A stretch of DNA of 64,000 bases from Akebia trifoliata (GCA_017979445.1 CM030711.1:38804757-38868756), one strand, 5' to 3'. Counted from the first letter of the stretch, positions 46,741 through 58,841 are shown. Program-made: numbers and translations. The notes: generated by a model not told the origin, from the sequence alone.

Positions 46741-47500
46741 TACCACTTACTTTTCACCATCGCTTCTCTGCCCTTCGACTTATGTCTTCATCAAGACGCG
46801 TGTAGGGTCTTGATGGAATACCATCTTTTCCTTCTATACCAAATTTTCTACTTATTTTTAAATTCTTACTAGTTGCACCCCTCTCTCTCTGATAGATGAA
46901 GAGGTTTTCTCTTGCTCTTTGTATTTTTTGATTTTTGTCAAAAGATTATCTTTGTTGATGACAAAGAAGGAAAACCTTCCTCTCTCTCTCTCTCTCTCTA
47001 GTTCTTGGGCCCACATGGATTATCAAATTGGCAATCCAACACCACAACCTTTTAGGTTTCATGGAAAAACTCACATTTAGAAGGGAAAATATTAATCATT
47101 TTTTAGTTGATCAAAGGTGTTGAAAATGGATGACTACCAAACTCACAAACACTAATGATTTTCTGATTAAAAAATTTTCACTCAGTATTCGACTGGTGTT
47201 GCCAGGGCACAAAACCGTTGATCTTTTCTTTGTGTACTTTGAAGAAAAGGATTTATGGTTATGTGCCCTTACCACGATAGCCACATATATAATCGAGTGA
47301 AAATTTTCGAGTTAGAAAATCATGATTCAACTCACAAATTTAAAATTAAAATTAAACAATGAAAATTAATTATTTTTCAATTTTTTTTTTCAAAATGGTT
47401 AGAATTTTATCAAAAAATAACCATGTGTCTTAGATCATGTTTTTGGATACCACAAATTGATGTTGTTAGGATCCACTCCAAGGTATTTTAAGAAACAAAA
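46741..47500. other. Non-coding stretch with a shared repeat core
   Basis: Contains (CT)n at 46979-46998. The segment 47160-47330 (aaattttcactcagtattcg ... gagtgaaaattttcgagtta) resembles the centre of the inverted repeat at 61890-62060, including the ends that fold against each other. Confidence 0.45.
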
Positions 47501-49053
47501 TAGGGAAAATTACTTAAAGGACCTTGACGGAGGGATTTATTTCTAAATAGTCCATAAGTTTTGCATGGTAGCTTGATAGGACATTTAGTAAACTTTTTCT
47601 TTCTTAATGGTTCACCATTATTAGCGAACTCATTGCTTTTTTATTTACTGTCGAGTTCACCACTTTTTATTTATTGTCGAACTCTACACTTTTTTGTTTA
47701 GTGTTGAGTTCATAATTTTACTATTGAACTCACCACTATTTGTTGTCGAGTTCACCTTAAGTAAAAAGTGGTGAACTCGACATTGGTAAAACCCACCAAT
47801 TTTCAATTTTTGAGTTTCTTCGACTAAAATACATAGAAAGATTGACTAAAAAATTTGATATAATGACTAGTTTAAATGATTTCGATCCAAAAGAGCCATT
47901 TTTGATTGATTTTCATAAAAAAATTAAGAAAAAAAGTTAAAAATACTATTTTTTATTTTCTATATACATCTTCTAAATGTTTGAAGGAAGGAAAAAAAAG
48001 AATATTTAAAGGACCCTTGTGAAGGGACTTTTTTTCTAAATAGTCCCAAAGTTTTGGGCGATTTCTTAATAGTTTATTTAGTAAATTTTTCTTTTCTTAA
48101 CATTCCTTGGACCTCATCTCCTACAGTTCTCATGATTGAATGCCTTAACAGTTTGAAGTCATCGCTTTCATCCTTAAAAATTAGATTTTTGAAATCTCAA
48201 TCAAGTTTTGAAGACTCCATCCTGTCAGAAAGGATTTACGAAAGAAGAAGTCATTTTAAATGATTTTTTCAAATATTTTGAAGATGTATGTAAAAAACTA
48301 AGATTTTTTCAACTTTTTTTTCCCTTAATCTTTTTGATGAAAAAAATATATATATATTTGATGAAAATCAAACAAGAATGATTCTTTTGGGTTGAAATCA
48401 TTTAAACAAGTTGTTATCTCAAATTTTCAATTGATCTTTCCATGTATTTTAGTAAAAAAAAACTCAAAAATTGAAAATAGGTGGATTTTACTAGTGTCGA
48501 GTTCACCAATTTTTATTTAAAAAGTGGTGAACTCAACAATAAACAAAAAGCGTCGAGTTTGACATTAAGTAATAAGTGCTAAACTCAACAATAAAAATTG
48601 TCAACTTGACAATAAATAAAAAACGTCGAATTCGACAATAAATAAAAGTGATGAACTCGACGATAAATAAAAAAACGGTGAGTTGACCATTACAAAAGAA
48701 TAGTTTACTAAATGCCCTCCATAGTTATCGTAAAAAATTTAGAGATTATTTAAAAAGAAGTCTCTTTGCAAGGGTTTTTTAAGAAAAAATTTCTTAAAAA
48801 TAACTTCTTTCTTCCTTCTTAAATCTTTTTTTATGGGATGGAGTCTCCGAAATTTGATTAAGATCACAAAAATTCAAATGTTTTTCTTTGGATGAAAATG
48901 AAGAGACATTCAATCGCGAGAAGTATGGGGATGATATCGAGAGAATATTAAGAAAGGAAAACTTTACTAAATGGATTATTAAGAGATCACCCAAAACTTA
49001 AAGAATATTTAGAAAAAAGTCCCTCTGTCAGGGTCCTTTTAAGTAATTTTTCC
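47501..49053 (+). mobile_element. Ttacttaaagg-family MITE, copy C/E, split by copy D
   Basis: The left part 47501-48002 and the right part 48791-49053 together make one element in the orientation of copy B. Left end tagggaaaattacttaaagg, right end (reverse complement) ggaaaaattacttaaaagga. A 6-bp direct repeat, acaaaa, flanks it at 47495-47500 and 49054-49059. The interior array of gagttcaccac units is at 47625-47790. Its right terminus is 85 bp from the TOM9 start codon. Confidence 0.82.
48003..48790 (-). mobile_element. Ttacttaaagg-family MITE, copy D, nested in copy C/E
   Basis: A copy in the orientation of copy A: starts tttaaaggacccttgtgaag, carries the gtggtgaactc array at 48495-48690, ends tctctttgcaagggtttttt. 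It interrupts copy C/E within its tail (between gaatattt and ttaaaaataacttct), so the family inserted into itself. Confidence 0.8.
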
Positions 49054-49096
49054 ACAAAAGAACCCAAACTAAAATTTGACACTAATTACAGTACCC

Positions 49097-49115
49097 CTCT
49101 CTCTCTCTCTCTCTC
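49097..49115. repeat. (CT)n tract in the TOM9 5' UTR
   Basis: A CT run between the MITE terminus and the ATG at 49139, followed by a (CA)n stretch; typical of plant 5' leaders. Confidence 0.85.
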
Positions 49116-49138
49116 GCACGCACACACAGAAACCAACA

Positions 49139-49429
49139 ATGGCGTCTCCTAGTACGAGCAGCAGTAACGCAGGAGTTGTAGCTAGGGTTTCTAACACTAT
49201 ATCTGAATCACCGATCCTTTATCAAGGGAGACGAGCAGCTTGTAATGCAGCATACGTAACCAAAAAACTCCTCAAGAGCACTGGAAAAGCAGCATGGATT
49301 GCAGGAACAACGTTTCTGATCCTCGTAGTTCCCCTCATTATCGAGATGGATCGAGAGCAGCAGATGAACGAGCTCGAGATCCAACAATCCAGCTTGCTCG
49401 GCACCCCACCAATCGCTCCCTCCAAGTGA
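49139..49429 (+). CDS. TOM9-2: Mitochondrial import receptor subunit TOM9/TOM22-like
   Basis: A 96-residue single-exon protein. Residues 28-50 (YQGRRAACNAAYVTKKLLKS) are basic and amphipathic; residues 51-69 form one hydrophobic membrane segment (AAWIAGTTFLILVVPLIIEM) containing the Pro characteristic of the TOM22 membrane helix; a short acidic tail, ending around residue 82, faces the intermembrane side. Plant TOM22 homologues (about 9 kDa, called TOM9) have lost most of the acidic cytosolic domain, and this length and order fit them. The protein would sit in the outer mitochondrial membrane as part of the TOM complex that imports precursor proteins. The ATG at 49139 is preferred over upstream in-frame sequence, which is (CT)n repeat. 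No upstream gene; a MITE cluster ends 85 bp 5' of the start, so it may overlap the core promoter. Confidence 0.93.
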   Translation: MASPSTSSSNAGVVARVSNTISESPILYQGRRAACNAAYVTKKLLKSTGKAAWIAGTTFLILVVPLIIEMDREQQMNELEIQQSSLLGTPPIAPSK

Positions 49430-49544
49430 TTTCTCTTTCGCTCTCTCTATATCGATTTATTGTGGTGTTCTTTTATTAGAGTTGTAAATCTAGGGTTTAA
49501 TTTGGTTATCTCTGTGTTGGACGGATTTTGGGTTTAGGTTTAAT

Positions 49545-49922
49545 CATGGTTTCAAAACTCGGATGGACGAGACCGAGTTGTCTCGGACGAGTCAATTCCT
49601 CTTGGAGGAGATAAAACATTTAATGCTGCTTATTTATTTATATATAATATTTGTACGAAAATAATTATAAATTTTCTTATAAAATGAGGTAGGCTAGGAT
49701 ATGTTTAGTCATAAATCATGTTTTATTTATATAATAAATATTTTAATTCTAAAAAAATAATTATTTTAATCAAAATGTACAAAACCCTGGTTGTGGCCAA
49801 AATTTATTGTCCTGAGTCATCTCGTTTGTCTGGCGAGATGGTGTGAAGATGCCATGTAATTCCGTCTAGTTGCTGAACAATATTGAGCAAGTCATCTCGG
49901 ACAAGATTTTAAACCATTGGTT
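49545..49922. mobile_element. MITE with atggtttcaaaa / tctcggac inverted ends
   Basis: Left end atggtttcaaaactcggatg-gacgagaccgagttgtctcgg is matched by the reverse complement of the right end, atggtttaaaatcttgtccg-agatgacttgctcaat. The 380-bp AT-rich interior is non-coding. It lies about 115 bp downstream of the TOM9 stop codon; a fragment of the same kind may lie at 11158-11260. Confidence 0.6.
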
Positions 49923-51208
49923 TAATTGGATTCGAAGTATAATAGAAGATTGGTGTTGTTTATAGATGTGGTGAATTATTTAAATCTGAAGTGATCAAGA
50001 ATGAGATTTTCTCATTGATTTGTTGTTTGAAACAGTTACAACAGTATAATTTTTTTCGATAAAAAACTGTTTAATTTTTTCGTCTCTGTGGAAGATTCTG
50101 CTGAAACAAACATATGACAGATTGTTAAAAAATATTAAGTTTTGTATTTAAATTGTTAAACATCTACTAACACAACAACTGCGGTAAAGATTTAGTAATT
50201 CAATTCAAGATAGGGAAGAAGGTAGCTAGTGATCACTACTTTATGCGATAGGAATGTTCAATGACATTCCTATGAACACGAAACCTCACCTTGGCAATGA
50301 TATTTGAGGAACCGTATTACTTTCTATGAGTCCAATAAAATATATGGCAAAACCTTCAAGAACTCTACCAAAGCTCCGAAATCTAGGACATTGGAATCTA
50401 TAATTCTAGTAGGTAAGCCAATAAAGTCCTTAAATGTTGTATATCCTTGGTGCAGCTTGATTGTAGTCTAGGCTTTCAAAACCTTTCGGGCCTAGAGATA
50501 TCCTCAATGGTCCATAGAATTGAATCCGAAAGGGTGAGCATTTGATATGCTGAGTGAACAGGGACGAAAGCTTCAATGAAGCTAATCCCCATGTTATGGG
50601 TGATGGGGCGGATCTTGCCAATAGTATCTTTGCAAAATCATGGTTGGTCGTACCTTTGCATCAATGTCTTCTATGAAGGGTGCCAGTCTGTCAGAGAGGT
50701 GTTAGACGCACACCATAGAAAGCACCATGGGACTTTGGGACGATGTCGTCACTTTTGCAAGTCTGATAGTACTCATGTTTGTGTGTTGGATCGAGCACCT
50801 TTAGGAAGGTGGGAATTTGTTTGTCCTAGTGCGCTATTGCTATCATTTAAGTGGAATTACTTTGTGGTGTTAAGCCTGATTTAGGTGATATAAGAAGGTA
50901 ATGGCATAATGTTTTGCGAGAACCAAAGTGACTATTTTTGTGTTGCATTATGGAGATCGATGAAGCTTTTCTCCAACTAGACTTGTTATTTTGGCATCGT
51001 CTTCATTATGAACATTTTTACAGGACAAGATTCGGCCACTTGCTTGTGTTGGCCCATGATGACTTCTCTAAATTCTCTTATGTATTCCTCTAGGGGCTTT
51101 TATACAAGGGATGCTCATAGATAAAGAAAATCTCCCCCCCGAAAAGTAAATTTCATTGAATAGGAAGTGGGTTGGTTCTACCACACGTACATCGGCTCTG
51201 TGGTGATT
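49923..51208. other. Unresolved stretch, possible dead coding remnant
   Basis: The minus strand at about 50890-50230 shows several short frame pieces (for example TFKDFIGLPTRIIDSNVLDF around 50430-50370) broken by stops. I do not recognise the family. The remainder is AT-rich and unassigned. Confidence 0.3.
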
Positions 51209-51639
51209 TGTAATACTCCTCAAGTGTATTGGAAATAATGTTTATGTTTAATGTTTTTCTGTTTTTATCTTCTATTATATATATATCTGCCAAGCTCTCA
51301 TTATGAGACTTGACAATCATTTTTCTATAATTCTTCTTGGTATAAGAGTCCTAGAGGAACCATTGTCCCCAACTCCTTTTTCTCCTCGATTCTTGGAACC
51401 TTGAATTTTTTCTTCTTTTCTCCCCCTTCCCCTTTTTCTCTCATCAACCCACTAGATCTCGAAAACCTCATAACTTAGCAAGAGCTTCATTAGGAAGTCT
51501 CCCCTTCGGGGTTTTTATTTTTTATTTATTTTTTGTTTGATTCATGATCCCTTAATTGTGTGTTGTGATAAGGATAGTGACTATGATCACATTCTGCAAT
51601 AAAATTTTCGCACTGTGACTTTACCCTTAGATAGGATTT

Positions 51640-52400
51640 TTTAACCCTTGCTGGACTGCTTGGAAATTTGCAATAGCAACAAGGGGTGGAGGTTTTCTGC
51701 CTGTGTCTGCATAAGAGTGCTCTTTGATGCTTGCAAATTTGGAAAGGGATTGCTTTTGGGATCTGTGACAGCAGCAAGAGGGATCTAGTGGCCTGCGATA
51801 GCAACTAGGGTATTCTTTCTGCAATTTGCGATAGCAAGGTTGTTGTTTTTGTGTTCTGCAACAGTAATAGGGACTGCTTGGCAGCTTGAGATAGCAACAC
51901 AGCCTCCCTAGAGGACCTACGACAACAACAAGCTAGGTTTGGAGGCCTGCGACATCACCACAGCCCTGCTTGGGAAACCTGCGATGGCACCACAACCAGG
52001 TTTGGTGGTCTGCGACTCAAGTTTGGCTATGTTTGGGGCCTGTGACAGCTCCACCACCTTCTTTGGAGACCTACAATAGCAATAGGCTTGGTTTGGGGGC
52101 CTGCGATTGCACCACAACTAGGTTTGGTGGTTTGCGACTCAAGTCTGGTTCTGTTTGGGGCTTGTGACAGCTCCACTGCCTTCTTTGGGGACCTACAACA
52201 GCAGTAGGTTAGGTTTGGGGGCCTGCGACAGCTCCACAACCAGGTTTGGTGGTCTGCAACTCAAGTCTAGTTTTGTTTGGGGGCCTGCGACAGCACCACT
52301 GTCTTTTTTGGGGACCTACGACAACAACAGGTTAGGTTTGGAGGCCTGCGACGACAAAACACTCTTGTTTGGCCATGTGTTTGTGGCCTAGAATAAGTTT
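51640..52400 (+). repeat. Minisatellite, about 122-bp period, in the Copia 3 leader
   Basis: Units marked by gcctgcgaytgcaccacaac-caggtttggtggtctgcgac begin near 51977, 52099 and 52220. Each contains shorter related blocks (cctgcgacagctccac, gggacctacaacarcagtag). Earlier sequence from 51640 has looser ctgcgatagcaac motifs. Composition is G/C-richer than the flanks. Long open frames through it are a result of the periodicity. Confidence 0.85.
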
Positions 52401-52604
52401 TTTGGTGGTTACTTGTGCTGCTGTTTTTTGGTTGTGTCTGGTACCTCGTGGTTTATTCCTTCTTTGATCGAGATTATAAGAGATCTCCCTTGAAATCAAA
52501 GTTTCTTCCTTTTTGTTTGTGGTAAGCAATCGCATCGCATCAAGAAACCAAGGACTCCAACACCATTCTTGGAGCAAATTCCTTAGTCCAACGCATCATT
52601 AATA

Positions 52605-55600
52605 CCCTATTAGATGGTTGAAATTTTCAATCCTGGTCTCAGTCTGTTTGACTCTCGCACTCAGGGATCTGGGAGTCGAGGTAGTGGAGGTTGTGGTTGT
52701 GGTAAAGGGAGTGGTTTTACTTGCAATCATTGTGGAAGATTGGCCATGAGAAGACCTATTGCTTTCAGTTTTATCCCCATCTGTTGCAATCTTCTGCCAC
52801 CTTCTTTGGGATAGTTTGCTTCCCGTGCTGCTACTGTGGGGTCATCATCAATTCCTACTGATATTCTTGCTTCCCTTGGCACTATTGATTTGCAATAACT
52901 TTAGATTCAGATTGTCGTTATTGTATGGGATTGGATCCATGCTTATACTCACTCATCTTCGACTGTGGTTTCAGTTACCACACCCTTAGGTACATCTTCT
53001 ATATTTCTTGTCATTCAATCTGGCTCTGCTCCTTTGACTTGGATAATTGATTCTGGTGCCTTTACTCACATTACCAGTGAGTTTAGCCTTTTTACTTCTT
53101 TTTTTTTCCCGCTACTCATAAGGAGGTTTGTCTTGCTGATGGGTCCCTTACTCTTATCCACAGTAATGGTACCATCCCCTTATCCTCTGATTTTTCTCTT
53201 GAATATGTTCTTCATATTCCTAATCTGTCTTTTAACCTTTTGTCTGTGAGTAGTATTACCAAATCTCTAAATTGTTTCGTAACTTTTTTTCCTACTCACT
53301 GTATTTTTCAGGACTTGACTTCGAAGATGATTTTGGGCAAGGGTATGAGAGGGATGAGTTGTACCTGTTTGGATCGCAACTTACTGCTGTTCCGGCTTCT
53401 GTGCTTCCACTCCCTGGGAGCCATACTTTTTTTTCTCAGACTTTAGATTTATGGCATGCTTTCTTAGGACATGTTAATTTTCATCACTTATGTTTTTTAT
53501 TTCCTGCTTTGAAAACTTCTTGTAATGACCACAAGTTTCAGTCAACTATGTGTGAGCTTCCTAAACACACGTACTTATATTCCTCGTATGTACTGTTGGA
53601 AAAAATTGTGAATCTGATTTATTGAAATAATAAATAATAAGCAATATTATAATGTAAATAATTCGATGAAATTGGAAGAACTTATTGGTGACTGAGGCAC
53701 GGAGAAGCCGCTGTCCTTAAAACCAATTTCGCTTCCTTGGGATTGAATCCTTAGTGCAGTCGGTTCTGGCGTTTGGTTTCCAAGATTCAACAGTCACTGT
53801 CTGCTAACCGTGCACTCGGAAATAACAGATCTACGGCGAACTCGATTAGATCGAACTTTTCACAAGCAGCAAGATTTGTATTCGGAGAGAACATGAAATT
53901 TGAGAAATCGGAGAAGAAGAGAGATCAGAAAGTATTTCGTTTTCTATATATAAATAAAAGGGAAAAACTAATTTTATAAACAGCAAGCCATTGGTTCACA
54001 ACAGACCCAACTGTTCACAAATGTAGTCCAAAACGGTAAAAAACAAATCAACGGTTGAGATAAAAACACAAACCAACGATTGAGATTAAATAAAAGTTTA
54101 GCAAAAACGGGCCTATCACGCGCACCCACGTGAGGCTTAAATCTCGAAATCTGCACCTCCCCTGCGTGCGCATCGTATGCGCACACGCGCACTAAGGTTT
54201 TTCGACGGGTTGGCCCCAAACTCAATGGGCTGCAGTCCCACAGTGCCTTGGGCCCCCATGTGCGCGCGAGGCCCAGTATCTAACTCTCTCACACTCAAGC
54301 ATTAAAGAGAGAGGGATCATAAATAAGTTGAGAATTTTCCTTGTATTTACCCGATGTAGGACTAAAGAAAGTAGTGGTGTTTTTACAACTTTCAAAACCA
54401 ATAAAGTAAAGTAAAACAAAAAAGGAAAAAGTAAAGAGTTCTTTTATGTTTCACCAAAAAAGGAAAGTACTACTTTTTACAATAAAACACTCAAAAGGTC
54501 TTGAGTTCAAAACTTATTCTCAACAATAAATGAATGAGATATTATATGAAAATAAAACTATGAATTTTACAATATGCACCAGTTTAATGCAATATTTGAT
54601 TTAATTCGTTTTGATGTGTGGGGGCCTTCCCCTGTTATTGCTTTTAATGGTCATAGATATTATGTTATATTTATTGATGATTATTCTCGTTGTATTTGGG
54701 TTTATTTGATGCATTCACGTTCTAAGGTGCTTCTTATTTTTGTTAATTTTCTTAAAATGATTCACACTCAATACAACATTATTATTAAATTTCTTAAGTC
54801 TAATAATGAGGAGAATATATTTATGATGGGATTCGATTCCACCTTCATGAGTATGGTATGCTTCATCAGTTGACTTGGCCTAACACTCTTGAACAAAACG
54901 GGATGGCAGAACGCAATAATTGCTACCTCATGAACATAATTCGTTGTCTTCTTCGAGGGATGCATGTTTTCAAGTTATATTGGAATATGACACTCCTCAC
55001 AACGGTTTTTCTCCTTAACTGCATTCTAAGTCACACCTTAGGGGGATAGGTGCCTCTTCATGTTCTTCGATCTGATAGCAGCCCCTTCCTCATTACTCTT
55101 AGAGTCTTTGGGTGCATTTATTTTGTTCAGGATAAGACCCCTCATCGCATGAAATTAGATGACAAAACCATTCAATGTGTTTTCTTAGGTTACTCGTCTA
55201 TGTTAAAGGAGTATTGTTATTATGATTTCATTTCTCATCGTGTAATTCATTCATTGAATGTCACATTTTTTGAAAATATTCCTTACTTTTAGGCACTATC
55301 TTCTTTGCACGACTTTTTTCCTTTGTAAGATCCCTCTCCTATATTGCTTCCATCTTCGATTTTCGCTCCATTTTCATCTTCGTCGACGCTTAAGGTTCAT
55401 TCTTGTCGCTCTCGCCCCTCTCCAACCTTACCAACCTTTTCCTTAAACTCAGGTATACCCTCTTTTACTCTTCCTCCCATTCCTTCTATTTCTGACTCTC
55501 ACTTGCCTATTGTGCTTCGTAAAGGTAAGCAGGTGTGTATTACTAATCATCCTATTGCTTAATTTGTTTTCTATCAGGGAGTCTCTCTATCAAGCCTACC

Positions 55601-57086
55601 TTGCTGTCACTGATTCTATTGCGTTTCGTAAAGGTAAGCGGGTGTGTGTCATTAATCAAACTATTGCCCAATTTGTTTCCTATCAAGAACTCTTTCTCTA
55701 TCAGGCCTACCTTGTTGTCACTGATTCTATTCGAGGTCCTCGGTCTGTATCAAAGGCATTGCTAGATCCTAAGTATATTGGAACCATGATTGGTGAGATG
55801 GATGCTTTGCAGAAAAATCGCACCTGAGAACTTGTTCCCCTTTCTTCTGGTGAGCAGACTGTTGGTTTTAAATGGGTTTTCACTGTTAAATATCTCGTGG
55901 ATGACACTATTGATCGGTACAAGGCATGCCTCGTTGCTAAGTATTTTACGCAGACTCCAGAAAACGATTTTGGTGCTACATTTGTTCCTGTAGTCAAATT
56001 ATCCACTGTTCGCTTCCTTATCTCTTTAGTTGCATGTCACTCGTGGCCCCTTCACCAACTCTATGTGAAGAATGCCTTTTTGAATGGTGAACTGACGGAG
56101 GTTATTTACATGGACCCCCCTCTTGGGTTTCATTTTCAGAGGAAGTATTCGGGGAAGGTCTATAGCATTTTCAAATTTCTATATGATTTGAAGTAGTCCC
56201 CGCGAGCCTGGTTTCAGTGTTTTTCTGAGGTTATTTTATCTATAGAGTTTTCCAGATGCCATTCAGATCATACTTGCTTTGTTCGTCAAGGAGTGGATGG
56301 TCATTGCACCATTGTTTCGATTTATGTGGATGATATTATCGTGATTGGAGAAGATACACAATGGATTGACAGAGTAAAAATGTTATTGGGTCGTGTTTTT
56401 AAGGTTAAGGACTTGGGTCCCCTCAAGTACTTATTGGGGATAGAAGTGTCCCGCTCTCGCTGTAATATTTCACTATCTCAACGCAAATACATATTTAATC
56501 TTCTTCAGGACACTGGGATGCTTGGTTGTCATCCTGCTTCCTCCCCTATGGATTAGAATTATCGTTTTCATACCAAATCTGGTGATATTTTATCTGATCT
56601 TTCTTCTTATTAGAGACTTGTAGGCTGTCTGATTTATCTGATTAACATTAGATCGGATTTGACCTTTGCGGTTAGTATAGTCAATCAGTTCATGCATGCT
56701 CCATGCTCCTTTCATCTTGATGCCGTTTATCGTATTCTTCGCTATTTGAAGTTTTGTCCTGGTCTTGGATTTTTCTACTCATCTACTGCTCAGTCACAGT
56801 TGTTTTATTTCACTAATGCTGATTATGTTGGTTCTTTTACAAATAGGAGATCTACCTTTGGTTTTTGTACTTTCCATGGTAGTAACTTGATCTCATGGAA
56901 AAGTAATAAACATAGTGTAGTTTCCTGTTCTTCTGCTAAAGCTGAGTATCGGGCTATGACCTTTGACACTTGTGAGCTTATTTGGCTTAGATCTTTACTA
57001 ACTGAGCTGGGATTTCCTATCTCTGATTCTTCCACTTTATTTTGTGATAATAAGTCTGCCATTATGCTTGTTTCTGACTCAGTGTG
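52605..57086 (+). pseudogene. Copia element 3 gag-pol remnants
   Basis: A zinc-knuckle remnant at about 52716-52765 (FTCNHCGRL, then a frameshift). Protease at 53036-53075 (LTWIIDSGAFTHIT, with the catalytic DSG kept). GAG-pre-integrase at 53440-53590. The integrase core resumes after the solo LTR at 54575 with RFDVWGPSP, FIDDYSRCIW and LEQNGMAERNN. The integrase C-terminus and linker run at 55050-55830. Reverse transcriptase has KYFTQTPENDFGATF, LYVKNAFLNGEL and catalytic YVDD at about 56323-56334. RNase H has NADYVGSFTNRRSTFGF, SSAKAEYRAM and FCDNKSAIML, where it ends. Stops at about 55027, 55291, 55560, 55826, 56194, 56554 and 56611. Confidence 0.9.
53594..54574 (+). mobile_element. Solo LTR (about 981 bp) inside Copia 3
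   Basis: The segment starts tgttggaaaaaattgtg and interrupts the integrase reading frame between YIPR and MHQFNAIFDLIRF. Flanks tgtac (53589-53593) and tgcac (54575-54579) match at 4 of 5 bases, and removing the insert restores a continuous Copia sequence order. No primer site or internal region is present, hence solo LTR, although the end (acaata) deviates from canonical CA. Confidence 0.75.
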
Positions 57087-58095
57087 AAATATGAGGAGAA
57101 GAGTTATGGTTGGTATAGTGGCGAGGCAAAATGCTTTTATGGTTGTAGTGTGTGGAAGGGGATTATGAAGGGGGTTGATCAGTTTGATAGGGGGATATCT
57201 TTTAGAGTAGGGATAGGGGATAAGGTCATATTTTGGGAGGATAGATGGTGTTGTATTTCGTCTCTATCAACTCAATATCCTTCTGTGTATGCTTGTTCAC
57301 TGTATAAGAATTGCTCAGTTAAGCATTGTCTGATTCGAAACAATAACACTACTCTTGAAATTTGGAATTTAGGAGAAATTTTAATGATTGTGAAATAACT
57401 GAGGTAACATCTCTTCTTGATCTCTTAAATTCAATCCAATTCTCGGAGAATGAGCATGATAGGTGTGAATGGTTCAAGGCGAAGGATAAAAGATTTTCAG
57501 TTCGTTCTTTTTATAAATGCTTGCTCTCATCTTTTGAAGTCGCTTTCTCAGCTTCCATCATTTGGTTTGTCTTTGGTCCGTCCATGGTGTCATTGAGGAA
57601 TAGGGAATTTGCTATCCTCATTTTAATTCATTGTACTTTTGCTTGGGAAATTTGGTGGTTCTTTCTGACTCGTTTTAAGGTTGAGTGGGTCTTCCCTCAT
57701 TCTTTATTTTCGCTCTTGGAAGAGTGAAGTTTTAATATCTTTTCTCTTAGAAAGAGAAATCTATAGGTTATCATTCCTTCAGCCATTGCTTGGGGTCTTT
57801 GGAGAGAGAGAAACAATTGGGTGTTCAAGAGCAAGGAAAATACGTCCCAATCAGTGATTATGGAGATTTTGGGCCTTCTACATTTTTGGTCGAAGTTGAG
57901 CAAGGACTTTGTAGGAGTTTCCTTCCAGGACTTCGTTTTCAGATGGAATGCCCTGTTTGATACTTAATATTTTTGGGGGGGTTGTTCCGCTTATTGTATT
58001 GTTTGTTTCTTCTTTCTTCTCTTTTCCTTCTAAAGGGGCCTCCTCAGCCTCATTTTCTTTCATTTAATAAAATTTTACACTTATCAAAAAAACAA
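57087..58095 (+). pseudogene. 5'-truncated LINE (L1-type) 3' end
   Basis: The C-terminal part of a plant LINE reverse transcriptase: SVWKGIMKGVDQFDRGISFR and VGIGDKVIFWEDRWC (57150-57250), then FRRNFNDCEITEVTSLLDLL and FSVRSFYKCL (57370-57520), which begins the zinc-binding region found at the end of such proteins. Frames shift at about 57395 and 57720. A T-rich 3' UTR leads to a short A-tail at 58085-58091. The insertion truncates the RNase H of Copia element 3; no target duplication could be confirmed. Confidence 0.85.
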
Positions 58096-58841
58096 ATATA
58101 TCAGAGTGAAACAGTACGAAATTTAGAATGTAACACAATGTTTTGAAATGTTCATGAGCATATCAGAATATATTGGTACGTACAAAAAAAGTGTTTTACT
58201 GAAATCCAAATGTTTCATGAAACATACCAAAACATATCAAATGCAATATTAATATACTAAATTAGCCATTAAATATGAACTTTGAAAACATTGTATATAG
58301 TTCCTATGTTTGTTTCAGTATGTCTTGAAGCTCATTGAGAGACCATCTGGGGTCCTATGTTATTCCAAATAGATATTGTAAAAGGTCTCTGATTGTTGAA
58401 TAAAATTTATCTTTAAACTTTTTTAGCTCAACCTCTTAAGTTTTATTGAAGTGGTTTTATTAACGATAGATCATTAATTATCAAAAGAAAAAAAAATTCC
58501 ATATTCTTTGGATTGCTTAGAAAATCATCCCAGAGAAGGTTTTCCTCTTAGAAACCGCTTTGATGGTGATCAAACTATTATCTTTCACTTTGCCTACCTT
58601 TCTTTCCAATCGCATGCTTCAATAATTCCTGGCCTTTTATTACTATTTGTTAGCTTACATTGCGACACCGACTTTTTTGTAACACGCCGCAATGGAATTA
58701 AATAAGGTGTTTCGGGTGTGGATAACCATTCTATTTTAATAATTTCCGTTGCAGCTTCTTCCTTTTATCTCTTTTATTTATTTATTTATATTAATCATTA
58801 TCTGGTTTATTCTATATATTATATATTATATATTTTCGTTA
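58096..58841. other. Non-coding stretch
   Basis: AT-rich sequence with atgtttcatgaaacatac, a small palindrome at about 58210-58226. No continuation of Copia element 3 is seen here. Confidence 0.4.

Larger units (their letters stand above)
51209..57086 (+). mobile_element. Ty1-copia LTR retrotransposon 3, degenerate and nested
   Basis: A probable 5' LTR at about 51209-51337 starts tgtaatactcctcaagtgta and is followed by a primer-binding-site-like tggtataagagtcc (51340). Leader with a minisatellite, then gag, protease, integrase, reverse transcriptase and RNase H remnants. A solo LTR (53594-54574) splits the integrase region, and the element stops abruptly at 57086 in RNase H, where a LINE begins. 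No 3' LTR was found. Confidence 0.8.

Noticed and set aside
49222..49425. Minus-strand frame opposite TOM9
   Set aside because: Shadow of the TOM9 coding sequence.
51640..52400. CRISPR array or repeat protein
   Set aside because: The repeats are about 122 bp, degenerate and without unique spacers, in a plant retroelement leader; long frames on both strands come from the periodicity.
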